From the NCBI GenBank assembly GCA_910586355.1, contig CAJUHJ010000001.1:62001-126000 (forward strand): a stretch of DNA of 64,000 bases, read 5' to 3'. A model generated the notes under the pieces. That model did no database searches and was not told where the DNA came from. It saw only the letters and a program-made list of their open reading frames with translations. The stretch is from an uncultured Lachnospiraceae bacterium. GTDB lineage: Bacteria > Bacillota > Clostridia > Lachnospirales > Lachnospiraceae. The translations under genes and the position numbers were made by a program. Position 1 is the first letter of the stretch. Each line of letters starts with the position of its first letter. Below are positions 36,712 to 45,095 of the stretch, one piece after another.

Positions 36712-37596
36712 ATGTCTGGGAAAAAAAAGCAGGAAGTCGAATTTCAATATTATGAAATTCCGCATGGAGAGCGTCTTTTGGCAGTTTCAGGTAAGGAATT
36801 GGAACAGATACACGGCAGGCAGCATTTTCATAATTTAATGGAAATTGGCTATTGCGCGGCAGGAAGCGGTGAAATTGTATTCCATGGAATGAAAGTGCCT
36901 TATAAAACTGGTATGATTACAGTAATTCCGCAGAATGTCCCTCATTCTCTATTCGGGTTTTTTGATAAGAACCAATGGGAATATCTGTTTTTAAATCCAG
37001 AGGAACTATTAAAAGAGTTTTACCCGGACAATTCAATGTTTGCAAAGAGAATATTAGATCATGTAAATTTAAAAGAACAGTATTTTGCGGCAGGTGAGCA
37101 TAATTCGCTTGCCGCATTGGTTTGTATGATAATAGAAGAATTGAAGAACAGGGGAAATTATTCAGGAGAATATGTCAGAGGGCTTTTGCTTACCATGCTG
37201 ATTACGATTGCAAGAAGAGGGATGGAAGTTCTTGGGACGGCAGAAGATTATAAACAGCAAAGCGGGATAGGACAGATTACGGGCGCATTAGAATATATTG
37301 ACAAGAATTATATGGAAAATATTAAAATGGGACTGCTTGCAGCAGAATGTAATTTAAGTGAAACACATTTTCGCCGTTTGTTTGCAGAATATATGAATAT
37401 GACGCCGTCTTCCTATATTAATTTAGTCAGAGTACAGCGAGCCTGCGGGTTAATGCAGAAAACCAGATATTCGATGGAAGAAATTGCAGAACGGGTGGGG
37501 TATCCGGCAGTTTCGACGTTTAACCGGAACTTTCGTAAAATTATAGGCACATCACCATATCAATTTAAAAAATGTAGTGAGAATTGCCAAATGTGA
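36712..37596 (+). CDS. AraC-family transcriptional regulator
   Basis: The 294-residue protein has an N-terminal cupin-like sensor domain (FHNLMEIGYCAAGSGEI, VIPQNVPHSLFGF) and two C-terminal helix-turn-helix motifs: MGLLAAECNLSETHFRRLFAEYMNMTP and MEEIAERVGYPAVSTFNRNFRKIIGTSP. ATG 36712 is chosen because GGAGGTGA ends five bases upstream; a GTG three codons earlier overlaps that box. Such regulators usually respond to a sugar and control a nearby uptake operon; the sugar ABC transporter begins 275 bases downstream, preceded by a palindrome that could be an operator. A strong terminator follows this gene. Confidence 0.9.
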   Translation: MSGKKKQEVEFQYYEIPHGERLLAVSGKELEQIHGRQHFHNLMEIGYCAAGSGEIVFHGMKVPYKTGMITVIPQNVPHSLFGFFDKNQWEYLFLNPEELLKEFYPDNSMFAKRILDHVNLKEQYFAAGEHNSLAALVCMIIEELKNRGNYSGEYVRGLLLTMLITIARRGMEVLGTAEDYKQQSGIGQITGALEYIDKNYMENIKMGLLAAECNLSETHFRRLFAEYMNMTPSSYINLVRVQRACGLMQKTRYSMEEIAERVGYPAVSTFNRNFRKIIGTSPYQFKKCSENCQM

Positions 37597-37666
37597 TTTT
37601 AGAAATAAAAGCTTTCTGGCAGAAAAATTTGGCAAAATAGATAAAAAAAAATAAATTTTTTGTACA

Positions 37667-37711
37667 AAAAGTAAATTCAATTTTAATAGCGGTTGAATTT
37701 GCTTTTTTTTT
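37667..37711 (+). terminator. Terminator after the AraC-family gene
   Basis: AAAAGTAAATTCAA (37667-37680) pairs with TTGAATTTGCTTTT (37693-37706), 14 bp with one G-U, 12-base loop, followed by more T residues. Confidence 0.85.
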
Positions 37712-37723
37712 GGTTGAATATAG

Positions 37724-37753
37724 TTGCATTTTAGGGCTGAAAATTGGTATAAT
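37724..37753 (+). promoter_or_regulatory. Promoter of the sugar ABC transporter operon
   Basis: TTGCAT (37724-37729) and a perfect TATAAT (37748-37753) are separated by 18 bases. The start codon is about 118 bases downstream, leaving a leader of roughly 110 bases that includes a palindrome. Confidence 0.65.
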
Positions 37754-37804
37754 GCACATATAAACAAAATGGAAATAAACATATGTGTATATCACACACA
37801 ATAG

Positions 37805-37818
37805 CATCTGGCCAGATG
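37805..37818. promoter_or_regulatory. 14-base perfect palindrome in the leader of the transporter operon
   Basis: CATCTGGCCAGATG is its own reverse complement. It lies about 50 bases after the predicted -10 and 53 before the start codon, a position where a bound repressor could block elongation, or where the transcript could form a short hairpin. It differs from the usual catabolite-response element. Confidence 0.5.
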
Positions 37819-37871
37819 TATTCCAAATTTCCTGTTTATGACTTAACAAAAGTTTTTGGGAGGAAACAAGA

Positions 37872-39296
37872 ATGAAAAGAAAATTATTGACACTTTTATT
37901 AGCCGGATCTATGACTGCAACTATGTTTGCAGGATGCGGCGGCAACGATCCAGAGCCGGCAACAGACAATAATGCATCAAATGCAAGCACAGATGACGAT
38001 GCATCAAAAGCAGATGACAACAACTCTGTTGAAGATACAAGCGCTCCGGAGGAAGACGCAAGCGTAGAAGAGCAGACATTGAAAGTAGCAGCTTTTGAAG
38101 GCGGATATGGTGCGGATATGTGGTCAGAAGTAGCAGAAGCTTTTGAAGCATCCCATCCTGGCGTTACCGTAGAACTTACAATTGACAAGAAAATTGAAGA
38201 TGTTATCAGCCCAAGCATGAAAGCTGGGGATTATCCGGATGTTGTACATCTTGCAACAGGACGTGAGGCAGCTTTGACAGAGACTTTGACAAAAGAAAAA
38301 GCGCTTCTTGAGCTGACAGACGTACTTGATATGACAGTACCAGGCGAAGACGTAACTGTTAAAGATAAAGTGATTCCGGGATTCTTTGATACACTTGGAA
38401 CAAATCCATACGGTGACGGCGTTACTTATTATGCACCTATGTTCTACAGCCCATGTGGATTATTCTACAATGCAGGCCTTTTAAAAGAAAAAGGCTGGGA
38501 TGTACCGACAACATGGGATGAAATGTGGGAGTTAGGCGATAAAGCAAAAGAAGAAGGTATCGCATTATTCACATATCCGACAACAGGATACTTTGATGCA
38601 TTCACATATGCGCTTTTGGATTCTGCAGGCGGATCTGATTTCTACAACAGCTGTATGACATACGAAGACGGCATTTGGGAAAGTGACAACGCTAAGAAAG
38701 TGTTCGATTTAATTGCTAAACTTGCTGAGTATACAGAAAGCTCAACAGTTGCAAATGCAAATGATCAGGGATTTACAAAGAACCAGCAGTTAATTCTTGA
38801 CAACAAAGCAATCTTCTGCCCGAATGGAACATGGCTGCCAGGTGAAATGGCAGAAGCTCCAAGAGCTGATGGCTTTGAGTGGGGATTCATGGCGGTTCCG
38901 GCTGTAAATGAAGGCGGCAAAGGTTCTTCCTTTACATTCTTTGAGCAGATGTGGATTCCGGCAGCAGCAGAGAATCAGGATATGGCAAAAGAGTTTATCG
39001 CTTATATGTATTCTGATGAAGCAGCTTCAATTTTCGCAAAATCCGGCGCTGTTCAGCCAGTTGCTGGCATGACAGATCAGTTGGATGATGATAACAAATT
39101 GTTCTATGGTATCTATGATAATGGAGCAACTGCAGTTATGGGTGGATTTGCTTCCACAGCTCCAGTAGAGGGTGTTTCCATGGCAGATACATTATTCGGA
39201 ACTGTAAACAGTATTGTTAGCGGTGAGAAGACTGTTGATGAATGGCAGAAAGCAGTAGAAGAAGCAAGCGATCAGTTAAGAGAAGCAATGGAATAA
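37872..39296 (+). CDS. Sugar ABC transporter substrate-binding lipoprotein
   Basis: The 474-residue protein has a lipoprotein signal peptide ending MFAGCGG, so Cys21 region would be lipidated, then an acidic Asp/Ala/Ser-rich linker (about 25-65) and a family 1 extracellular solute-binding domain (LKVAAFEGGYGADMWSEVAEAFEASHPGVTVELTID...). These proteins capture sugars or oligosaccharides for CUT1-type importers. It heads an operon with two permeases; a strong terminator between them would keep binding-protein levels above those of the membrane subunits. No ATPase gene is present, so a shared MsmK/UgpC-type ATPase encoded elsewhere is expected. GGGAGG is the ribosome binding site. Confidence 0.92.
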   Translation: MKRKLLTLLLAGSMTATMFAGCGGNDPEPATDNNASNASTDDDASKADDNNSVEDTSAPEEDASVEEQTLKVAAFEGGYGADMWSEVAEAFEASHPGVTVELTIDKKIEDVISPSMKAGDYPDVVHLATGREAALTETLTKEKALLELTDVLDMTVPGEDVTVKDKVIPGFFDTLGTNPYGDGVTYYAPMFYSPCGLFYNAGLLKEKGWDVPTTWDEMWELGDKAKEEGIALFTYPTTGYFDAFTYALLDSAGGSDFYNSCMTYEDGIWESDNAKKVFDLIAKLAEYTESSTVANANDQGFTKNQQLILDNKAIFCPNGTWLPGEMAEAPRADGFEWGFMAVPAVNEGGKGSSFTFFEQMWIPAAAENQDMAKEFIAYMYSDEAASIFAKSGAVQPVAGMTDQLDDDNKLFYGIYDNGATAVMGGFASTAPVEGVSMADTLFGTVNSIVSGEKTVDEWQKAVEEASDQLREAME

Positions 39297-39308
39297 AAAT
39301 TACGAGGG

Positions 39309-39345
39309 GCGTTCCGAAGGTTCCCGCCTTCGGGACGCTTTTTTT
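39309..39345 (+). terminator. Intercistronic terminator after the substrate-binding protein gene
   Basis: GCGTTCCGAAGG (39309-39320) pairs with CCTTCGGGACGC (39327-39338), 12 bp with one G-U, 6-base loop, followed by seven T residues. The permease genes downstream have no obvious promoter of their own, so it probably works by partial readthrough. Confidence 0.88.
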
Positions 39346-39390
39346 GAAATAAGCCGGCAGGCTGGTTGCCGGATAATAGGAAATGGAGGT

Positions 39391-40287
39391 ATGAATGTGA
39401 AAAAGGGTAAAGCGAGAAGCATATTTATCGGGGTATGCGTGGCACCGGCCGTAATCCTATTTTTTATTTTTATGATTATCCCGACATTTAACGTTTTTAA
39501 AATGTCTCTGTATAAGTGGGGTGGGTATTCCAATAACAAGGAGTTTGTAGGCTTTGAGAACTTCAGTAAATTGATGCAGGATACTAACTTTTTGCGTTCG
39601 TTCCAGAATTCAATACTTTTAGTTGTCTGTGTTACGGTAGTAACAATGGCTCTTGCTTTGATTTTTGCAGCGATTATATCCAGAGAAAAAATCAAGGGAG
39701 AGAATTTTTTCAGAGTTATATTTTACATACCGAATATCTTGTCCGTAGTTGTTATTTCTGCAATTTTTGCAGCAATTTATGATCCTACTACCGGTATGTT
39801 AAATAGTATTCTTGGAATTTTCAGAGGAGATAAGGATCCGATACTTTGGCTTGGAGATCAAAAACTTGTCATTTTTAGTTTGGTAATCGCCATGATCTGG
39901 CAGGCAATCGGTTACTATATGGTTATGTATATGGCTAGTATGGCAAGCGTACCGGAAAGCCTTTACGAGTCAGCGGATTTGGAAGGGGCAAATCATGTAC
40001 AGCAATTCTTTTCCATTACGCTGCCGTTGATTTGGACGAATATCAGGACGACATTGTCTTTTTTCATTATCAGTTGTATCAACCTTAGCTTCCAGTTTGT
40101 AAAAGCGTTGACAAACGGAGGACCGGATGGGGCGACGGAAGTGTTCTTAAGTTATATGTATAAACAGGCATATACGAACTCGTCTTATGGTTATGGTATG
40201 GCAATCGGAGTTATTGTTTTCTTGTTCTCCTTTGGATTATCAGCATTGGTAAATCTTGCTACCAAACGGGAACCATTAGAATTTTAA
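39391..40287 (+). CDS. Sugar ABC transporter permease (MalF/UgpA type)
   Basis: The 298-residue protein has six predicted membrane helices and the conserved EAA loop, YESADLEGANHVQQFFSITLPLI, that contacts the ATPase. The N-terminal KARSIFIGVCVAPAVILFFIF and the GGPDGATEVFLSYMYKQAY segment are typical of the first permease of CUT1 systems. It lies 94 bases after the binding-protein gene, beyond a terminator, and 12 bases before the second permease. GGAGG precedes the ATG. Confidence 0.93.
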   Translation: MNVKKGKARSIFIGVCVAPAVILFFIFMIIPTFNVFKMSLYKWGGYSNNKEFVGFENFSKLMQDTNFLRSFQNSILLVVCVTVVTMALALIFAAIISREKIKGENFFRVIFYIPNILSVVVISAIFAAIYDPTTGMLNSILGIFRGDKDPILWLGDQKLVIFSLVIAMIWQAIGYYMVMYMASMASVPESLYESADLEGANHVQQFFSITLPLIWTNIRTTLSFFIISCINLSFQFVKALTNGGPDGATEVFLSYMYKQAYTNSSYGYGMAIGVIVFLFSFGLSALVNLATKREPLEF

Positions 40288-40299
40288 GGAGGAGCGCAC

Positions 40300-41184
40300 A
40301 TGAAGAAAAAGAAAGAAATGAGTGCAAAATCATTATACAGGCTTTTTGTCTATGTTGTGCTTCTGGCATTGGCAATAAGCATTATTGTACCTGTGGCATG
40401 GGTATTTATGGCATCAGTAAAAGAAAATTCTGAGTTTTACGGTAATCCATGGACACTGCCGAAAGGATTTTATTTCCAGAACTTTATTGATGCTTTTGAA
40501 ACAGCCAATATGGGACAGTATTTGTGGAATTCTGTACTGGTAACAGTTATGGCTCTTGCTATGCTGTTGGTTGTTGCATTACCGGCTTCCTATGTACTTG
40601 CCAGGTATCGTTTTATTGGAAGTAAAATTATCAATATCTTATTCATGGGAGGTCTGTTCATTAACGTGAACTATATTGTAGTCCCAATATTTTTGATGTT
40701 TGTAGATGGGGATACGTTCCTTAGAAAGATTGGGTTTGCAGATGGATTTTTCCTGAATAATCTTTTTGTTCTGGCATTGGTTTACGCTGCAACAGCGCTG
40801 CCATTTACGATTTATCTTTTATCTGGTTTCTTTATTACAATACCAAGAGATTATGAAGAAGCGGCGCATGTAGACGGCAGCGGTTATTTTAGGACAATGA
40901 TTCAGATTATGATGCCAATGGCTCTGCCAAGTATTATTACAGTAATTTTATTTAATTTCCTTTCTTTCTGGAATGAATATATTATTGCAATGACACTTTT
41001 GACAGGAGAGGCGAAAACGCTTCCGGTAGGTCTCATGCAGCTGACACAGGCACAGAGGGCGGCTGCAAACTATGGTCAGTTGTACGCAGGTCTTGTTATT
41101 GTAATGCTTCCGACCTTAATTTTGTATATTATGGTACAGAAAAAATTAACGCAGGGTATGAGCCTTGGCGGATTAAAAGGTTAA
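40300..41184 (+). CDS. Sugar ABC transporter permease (MalG/UgpE type)
   Basis: The 294-residue second permease has six membrane helices, the early VPVAWVFMASVKENSEFYGNP segment and the EAA loop EEAAHVDGSGYFRTMIQIMMPMALP. It would pair with the upstream permease to form the membrane channel of a CUT1-type importer. AAGGAGGAG is a strong ribosome binding site. The next gene, for a 58-residue membrane protein, starts 15 bases downstream and ends the operon. Confidence 0.93.
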   Translation: MKKKKEMSAKSLYRLFVYVVLLALAISIIVPVAWVFMASVKENSEFYGNPWTLPKGFYFQNFIDAFETANMGQYLWNSVLVTVMALAMLLVVALPASYVLARYRFIGSKIINILFMGGLFINVNYIVVPIFLMFVDGDTFLRKIGFADGFFLNNLFVLALVYAATALPFTIYLLSGFFITIPRDYEEAAHVDGSGYFRTMIQIMMPMALPSIITVILFNFLSFWNEYIIAMTLLTGEAKTLPVGLMQLTQAQRAAANYGQLYAGLVIVMLPTLILYIMVQKKLTQGMSLGGLKG

Positions 41185-41199
41185 TCAGGAGGGATTGCT

Positions 41200-41376
41200 A
41201 TGGAAGAAAACAAAAAATGGATTGTTGGAGTCATTGCTGCAGTACTGTTTATTATTTGTATGGCGCTTGTAATTGTGGGACAGAGTAAAATAGAAATTTC
41301 AGGTCTTGCAATGCAGCTTGTAGGGCTTTGCGGGATTCTTGCAATGCTGTTTGCATACAATAAGAAATATAAATAA
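41200..41376 (+). CDS. 58-residue two-helix membrane protein at the end of the ABC operon (DUF6903-like)
   Basis: A short gene with a good ribosome binding site (AGGAGGG, 41188-41194, 5-base gap to ATG). The product has two hydrophobic helices (about 8-24, VGVIAAVLFIICMALVIV, and 34-50, AMQLVGLCGILAMLFAY) joined by a short GQSKIEISG loop, and ends NKKYK. From memory it resembles the DUF6903 small proteins seen beside sugar ABC permeases in Lachnospiraceae; that match should be checked. It may help assemble, stabilise or regulate the transporter. A shared terminator follows directly. Confidence 0.75.
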   Translation: MEENKKWIVGVIAAVLFIICMALVIVGQSKIEISGLAMQLVGLCGILAMLFAYNKKYK

Positions 41377-41380
41377 GAAT

Positions 41381-41418
41381 CAAAAACACACCGGCTTATA
41401 TTAACCGGTGTGTTTTTG
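41381..41418. terminator. Bidirectional terminator between convergent genes
   Basis: CAAAAACACACCGG (41381-41394) and CCGGTGTGTTTTTG (41405-41418) form a perfect 14-bp stem with a 10-base loop. T-rich ends on both strands let it stop the plus-strand ABC operon and the minus-strand XRE gene, whose stop codon lies in the loop. Confidence 0.9.
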
Positions 41419-41757
41419 TGATTTTGCACGTATAAGAGAGGTGGAAAATTCTGTCAATATACGGATAGCGGAATTTCGTTCGCTGTTTTCCATTTGTCTA
41501 AGAAGTTCTAGAACAGTGTCGCACTCGAAACCATTTTTGTTGCCAAAAATAAGATAATCTGCAGAAATATTTGCATTTTGGCATATTTTGTAGAGCGTTT
41601 TAGAGGTAATGCTTTTTTTCCCGCTTTCCACAGCAGCCAAAAAACTGTCTGAAATGCCGCAAAGTTCACTGAAACGTTCTCGGGTCATTTGCATGGCCTC
41701 TCGAATCTCACGGATTCTAAGGCCTACGGTTAAGTTAAAATCTTTAGTTATATCCAT
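41401..41757 (-). CDS. XRE-family helix-turn-helix regulator
   Basis: Starting at the ATG whose complement is 41755-41757, preceded by AAAGGAG, the gene encodes 118 residues. An N-terminal HTH_3 domain (LRIREIREAMQMTRERFSEL, SDSFLAAVESGKKSITSKTLYKICQN) is followed by ADYLIFGNKN and a helical C-terminal region of about 45 residues (ELLRQMENSERNSAIRILTEF) probably used for dimerisation. A longer frame to 41811 exists, but the added residues lie upstream of the ribosome binding site. Target genes are unknown; the divergent Fn3-protein gene beginning at 41938 with a strong promoter is the nearest candidate. Confidence 0.88.
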   Translation of the reverse strand: MDITKDFNLTVGLRIREIREAMQMTRERFSELCGISDSFLAAVESGKKSITSKTLYKICQNANISADYLIFGNKNGFECDTVLELLRQMENSERNSAIRILTEFSTSLIRAKSQKHTG

Positions 41758-41863
41758 GTTAGTTCTCCTTTGGAAAATAATGTATTTGGCTTTTATATAT
41801 AGGCTATACAAAATTATCCCAATAATATATATTCCAAAGAATAAGTTTTAATACTCTATGGGA

Positions 41864-41891
41864 TTGACATGACAGTAAGTTGTGATATAAT
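41864..41891 (+). promoter_or_regulatory. Near-consensus promoter of the large Fn3 protein gene
   Basis: TTGACA (41864-41869) and TATAAT (41886-41891) are perfect hexamers separated by 16 bases, with the start codon about 47 bases downstream. It also shows that ATG 41869, within the -35 box, cannot be the translation start. Confidence 0.82.
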
Positions 41892-41937
41892 AACAGATGT
41901 TGCAAAGATAATTATTTTTAAAAAAGGAGAAGCGAAT

Positions 41938-44832
41938 ATGAAAAAACAAATTTTGAAAACATTGTTTTGTCTTTCTCTTACAGCAGCCATAACTCTTGGT
42001 GAAACAGGAGCGGCTTTTGCAGAAACTGTGGAAGTATCCACAGAAGCAGAGCAGGAAGATGTTTTGGAAACAATGACAGCAGAAGAGACAACAGAGCAAG
42101 TCTCAACAGAAGAGACAGAGGAAATGAAAACAGAAGACACAGAGACGGAAATTCCTTTAGCGGATACAGAAAAAGAGCTGGAGGCAGAGACAGTTGAAGA
42201 ACCGTCAGAAGAAGATGTGGATTCTTTGGGTGCAAAAATCGTAGCATCCAATACGCTTGCTGGTTCCGCAGTGACGGGTCTTAGCTTTGATTCTGTTACA
42301 CGCGTATTGTCATGGAATAAAGTGAAAAATGCGTCTACTTATAAAGTGGAAGTATATGGAACGTCAGGAAAGGTAATTTCAAGTAGTTGGTGCAGCGATC
42401 TTTATTGTTATATAAGCAGATTCAGTTGGGACTATAATAGCGATACTGCGATTGCTGTTGGATCTGTCGGTACTGTCCGTGTAACTGCGTACAACAGAGA
42501 TGAATTATATTTGGTGGCATCTAATTTGACTTATGAAGCAGCACAAAAATATTGGAGTGACAGTGATACTTACAGGGTCGTATCGAAAACGGTGGGAACT
42601 ACCACGTCATATACCGTATACGCATATCCGGCAACAGCTGCTTCGGCCGGCGCAGCAATTCAGCTGAATCCGGCAGATACAACAACTGCCAGAGTATCTT
42701 CACTTGCAGGGCTTGTATTTAAAGAGGTTACTGAGTCTAATGTTGTGTTCTCGGTATCTCCTTCTACGATTCAGAGATATGAGGAAGTTGAATACCAGTA
42801 TGCAAATAATGCTTCATATTTATCTGACGGCGTGGAGAAAATTAATGGAAGCGGTTCTGTTAGTACAAATTCCTATGGGACGATTTCAGACGATATAGAA
42901 ATTCCGTTGAGCGTATTTACACCGGGAGATACTCTTTATGTAAGGGCGCGGGTATATAATGATGATTATGAAGGCGCTGGAAGTTCATATAGTGCATATG
43001 TAACAGCTACCTATCAGATTCCGGCTGCTGAAATGAGAACTTTAAATACGGTTGTGACAAGCAGCAGCATACGTCTTGAGCCGTCTGTGGAAGGTAAAGT
43101 GACGGGTTTCTGCTATCAGAAGAAAAATGGAAAGAAATGGATTGACCTTGGTTCACAGCCGGACGCATATACGGACAAAGGACTTTTGGCAGATAAAAAA
43201 TATACATATCGTGTCAGGGGCTATATCTATAATCCGACAACAAAGAAGACGTCTTATACAGATTGGAAGATGGCAAGCGCATATACATGGGGTTCAGCTT
43301 TAAATTTAAAAGGTAACGCAAAAAATGCAACCGCTGTCAGCCTGTCATGGAATAAAGTGGCAAAAGCGGAAGGATATGAGATTTATCGTGTAGAGAGCGA
43401 CAGTTATTATTATAATATCAATAAGGGTGAAGGCGTAGAATCTTTTGATAACGCAGTATTGGTTAAGACAATTAAAAAGGCAAAAACAACAAAATTTACA
43501 GATAAAAAACTGACAAAAGGCGCTGATTACCATTATTATGTACGCGCTTACCGGACGGTAAATAAAAATAAATATTATATTGAAGACAGTGTATCTGTAT
43601 CTTTGGCGGCAAACGGCGCATGGGAGCCGCAGACAAGTTATTATCTTGCAGGCGGGGAATACATGGTGACATGGAAAAAGATGGCGGGTATTTCCGGATA
43701 CAAAGTAGAAAAAAGAGATGCGAAAACTGGAAAATATATGGCTTATAAGACATTAGGAAAAAGCGCTACATCTGTAAAACTTCCAAAAGTAAGTATTGGC
43801 GCTTCCAGTGAAAGCTACCGTATCCGCGTTTATAAAGGCAAAAAAGTTTATAATAATGATTATAGTTTTACGGTCAGCCCGATGCTTTCGGCTGTAAAGA
43901 ATGTAAAAGCAGTACAAACGGCAGAAGGAGTACGGGTTACATGGTCTCCGGTCAGCGGTGCAGATTATTATTGCGTATATCGTGCAAAACAGGATTCTTT
44001 TACCTATAATAAGACGACAAAGACATATACATTGGGTTCAGGTGCAGAAATGGTTTATGAAGCAAATTACAAAGATACCAGCGCAGGCGTAAGTCTGCTC
44101 CCAAGTTCCGGTTCTGCTGCAACAGGATATGTTTATGGCGGTAATGCTGGAGCAGCTTCTGCGGCATTATATGATGCAGCATACAAGGGAGCGTTTTATG
44201 AAGATATTTCTGCATACAAGACAACTGAAATTAAGGGAACAAGCGTTGTAGATAAGACAATTACGGTAAAAGGATTAGTCCATAAATCCGATCTTGACCC
44301 GAATTATAATTCTGATAAAGATACAGACAAAACAGATTATCCTTTTAAACAGTATGCAAAAGAAGCAAATGGGGCGTTAAAGACAAAAACAACAATTATG
44401 GTACAAGGACCGCAGGAAGGAACGCAGTACTACTATTTTGTCCAGGCTGTTGCAAAAACTGCAAATGGAGCAAACCAGAATGAAACAGAGACATACAGTA
44501 TAGGATATACCAAAGCGGCAAGCGTTGTTTATACAAAAGTGACCGCTGCAAAAGCAGCAGGATTAAAGTCAGCGAAGAGTTCAAAGAAAGCAAGCGTAAC
44601 TTTAAAAATTAAGAAAGCAGCTGGAGCAAAAGGATATGCGATTTACCGTTCTACAAAGAAAGGCAAAGGATATGTCCAGGTTGGCACAAGTACAAAACTG
44701 ACCTATACAGATAATGATGTAACAGCTGGAAAAACATACTATTACAAAGTTGCAGCGTATAAACTTTCTGAGAATGGAACATTTATATATTATAAACAGT
44801 CAGCTGCGAAAAAAGTGAAAGTGAAAAAATAA
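41938..44832 (+). CDS. Large secreted Fn3-containing protein of unknown function
   Basis: The 964-residue protein starts at ATG 41938 (AAAAAGGAG upstream) with a signal peptide (KKQILKTLFCLSLTAAITLG, cleavage near AFAET). Residues about 25-100 form a Glu/Thr-rich linker with repeated TEETTE-type segments. The rest is a chain of Fn3-like modules with long insertions, for example VTRVLSWNKVKNASTYKVEVYG, ATAVSLSWNKVAKAEGYEIYR, GVRVTWSPVSGADYYCVYR and a final SVTLKIKKAAGAKGYAIYRS, ending in TYYYKVAAYKL and a very basic KKVKVKK tail. No catalytic domain is recognised and no sorting motif is visible; the basic end may bind wall polymers electrostatically. It is monocistronic, between a strong promoter and a terminator. 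Confidence 0.8.
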   Translation: MKKQILKTLFCLSLTAAITLGETGAAFAETVEVSTEAEQEDVLETMTAEETTEQVSTEETEEMKTEDTETEIPLADTEKELEAETVEEPSEEDVDSLGAKIVASNTLAGSAVTGLSFDSVTRVLSWNKVKNASTYKVEVYGTSGKVISSSWCSDLYCYISRFSWDYNSDTAIAVGSVGTVRVTAYNRDELYLVASNLTYEAAQKYWSDSDTYRVVSKTVGTTTSYTVYAYPATAASAGAAIQLNPADTTTARVSSLAGLVFKEVTESNVVFSVSPSTIQRYEEVEYQYANNASYLSDGVEKINGSGSVSTNSYGTISDDIEIPLSVFTPGDTLYVRARVYNDDYEGAGSSYSAYVTATYQIPAAEMRTLNTVVTSSSIRLEPSVEGKVTGFCYQKKNGKKWIDLGSQPDAYTDKGLLADKKYTYRVRGYIYNPTTKKTSYTDWKMASAYTWGSALNLKGNAKNATAVSLSWNKVAKAEGYEIYRVESDSYYYNINKGEGVESFDNAVLVKTIKKAKTTKFTDKKLTKGADYHYYVRAYRTVNKNKYYIEDSVSVSLAANGAWEPQTSYYLAGGEYMVTWKKMAGISGYKVEKRDAKTGKYMAYKTLGKSATSVKLPKVSIGASSESYRIRVYKGKKVYNNDYSFTVSPMLSAVKNVKAVQTAEGVRVTWSPVSGADYYCVYRAKQDSFTYNKTTKTYTLGSGAEMVYEANYKDTSAGVSLLPSSGSAATGYVYGGNAGAASAALYDAAYKGAFYEDISAYKTTEIKGTSVVDKTITVKGLVHKSDLDPNYNSDKDTDKTDYPFKQYAKEANGALKTKTTIMVQGPQEGTQYYYFVQAVAKTANGANQNETETYSIGYTKAASVVYTKVTAAKAAGLKSAKSSKKASVTLKIKKAAGAKGYAIYRSTKKGKGYVQVGTSTKLTYTDNDVTAGKTYYYKVAAYKLSENGTFIYYKQSAAKKVKVKK

Positions 44833-44841
44833 ATTATTATT

Positions 44842-44879
44842 ATAACGCCCAGAGGGAAACCCCAGGGCGTTATTTTTTG
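44842..44879 (+). terminator. Terminator after the Fn3 protein gene
   Basis: ATAACGCCC (44842-44850) pairs with GGGCGTTAT (44865-44873), with an inner GGG/CCC pair and a T-rich tail (TTTTTT). Confidence 0.88.
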
Positions 44880-45043
44880 GAAAAAATTCTGTATTAAGTG
44901 AGATTAATTTTATTATTTATCTTGTAAAATTTTCAAAATACTGATAAAATAAATAAGAGAACATATATTCTGTGTGATTTAAAATAAAAATGAGCATATA
45001 ATAAATGAAATTATATCTATATTAATTTTAAAGCATTGAGCTT

Positions 45044-45070
45044 TTGAATAAAATGTGCTACATTTATAAT
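45044..45070 (+). promoter_or_regulatory. Candidate promoter of the YwgA-like/HD gene pair
   Basis: TATAAT (45065-45070) is perfect; TTGAAT (45044-45049) lies 15 bases upstream, shorter than ideal. The start codon is 25 bases downstream of the -10. Confidence 0.45.
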
Positions 45071-45095
45071 GTGTTATTGGAGAAAGGTGAATAAT

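Noticed and set aside
41856..42251. 131-residue minus-strand frame opposite the Glu/Thr-rich start of the Fn3 protein
   Set aside because: Low-complexity Ser/Val product that covers a strong plus-strand promoter and signal peptide region.
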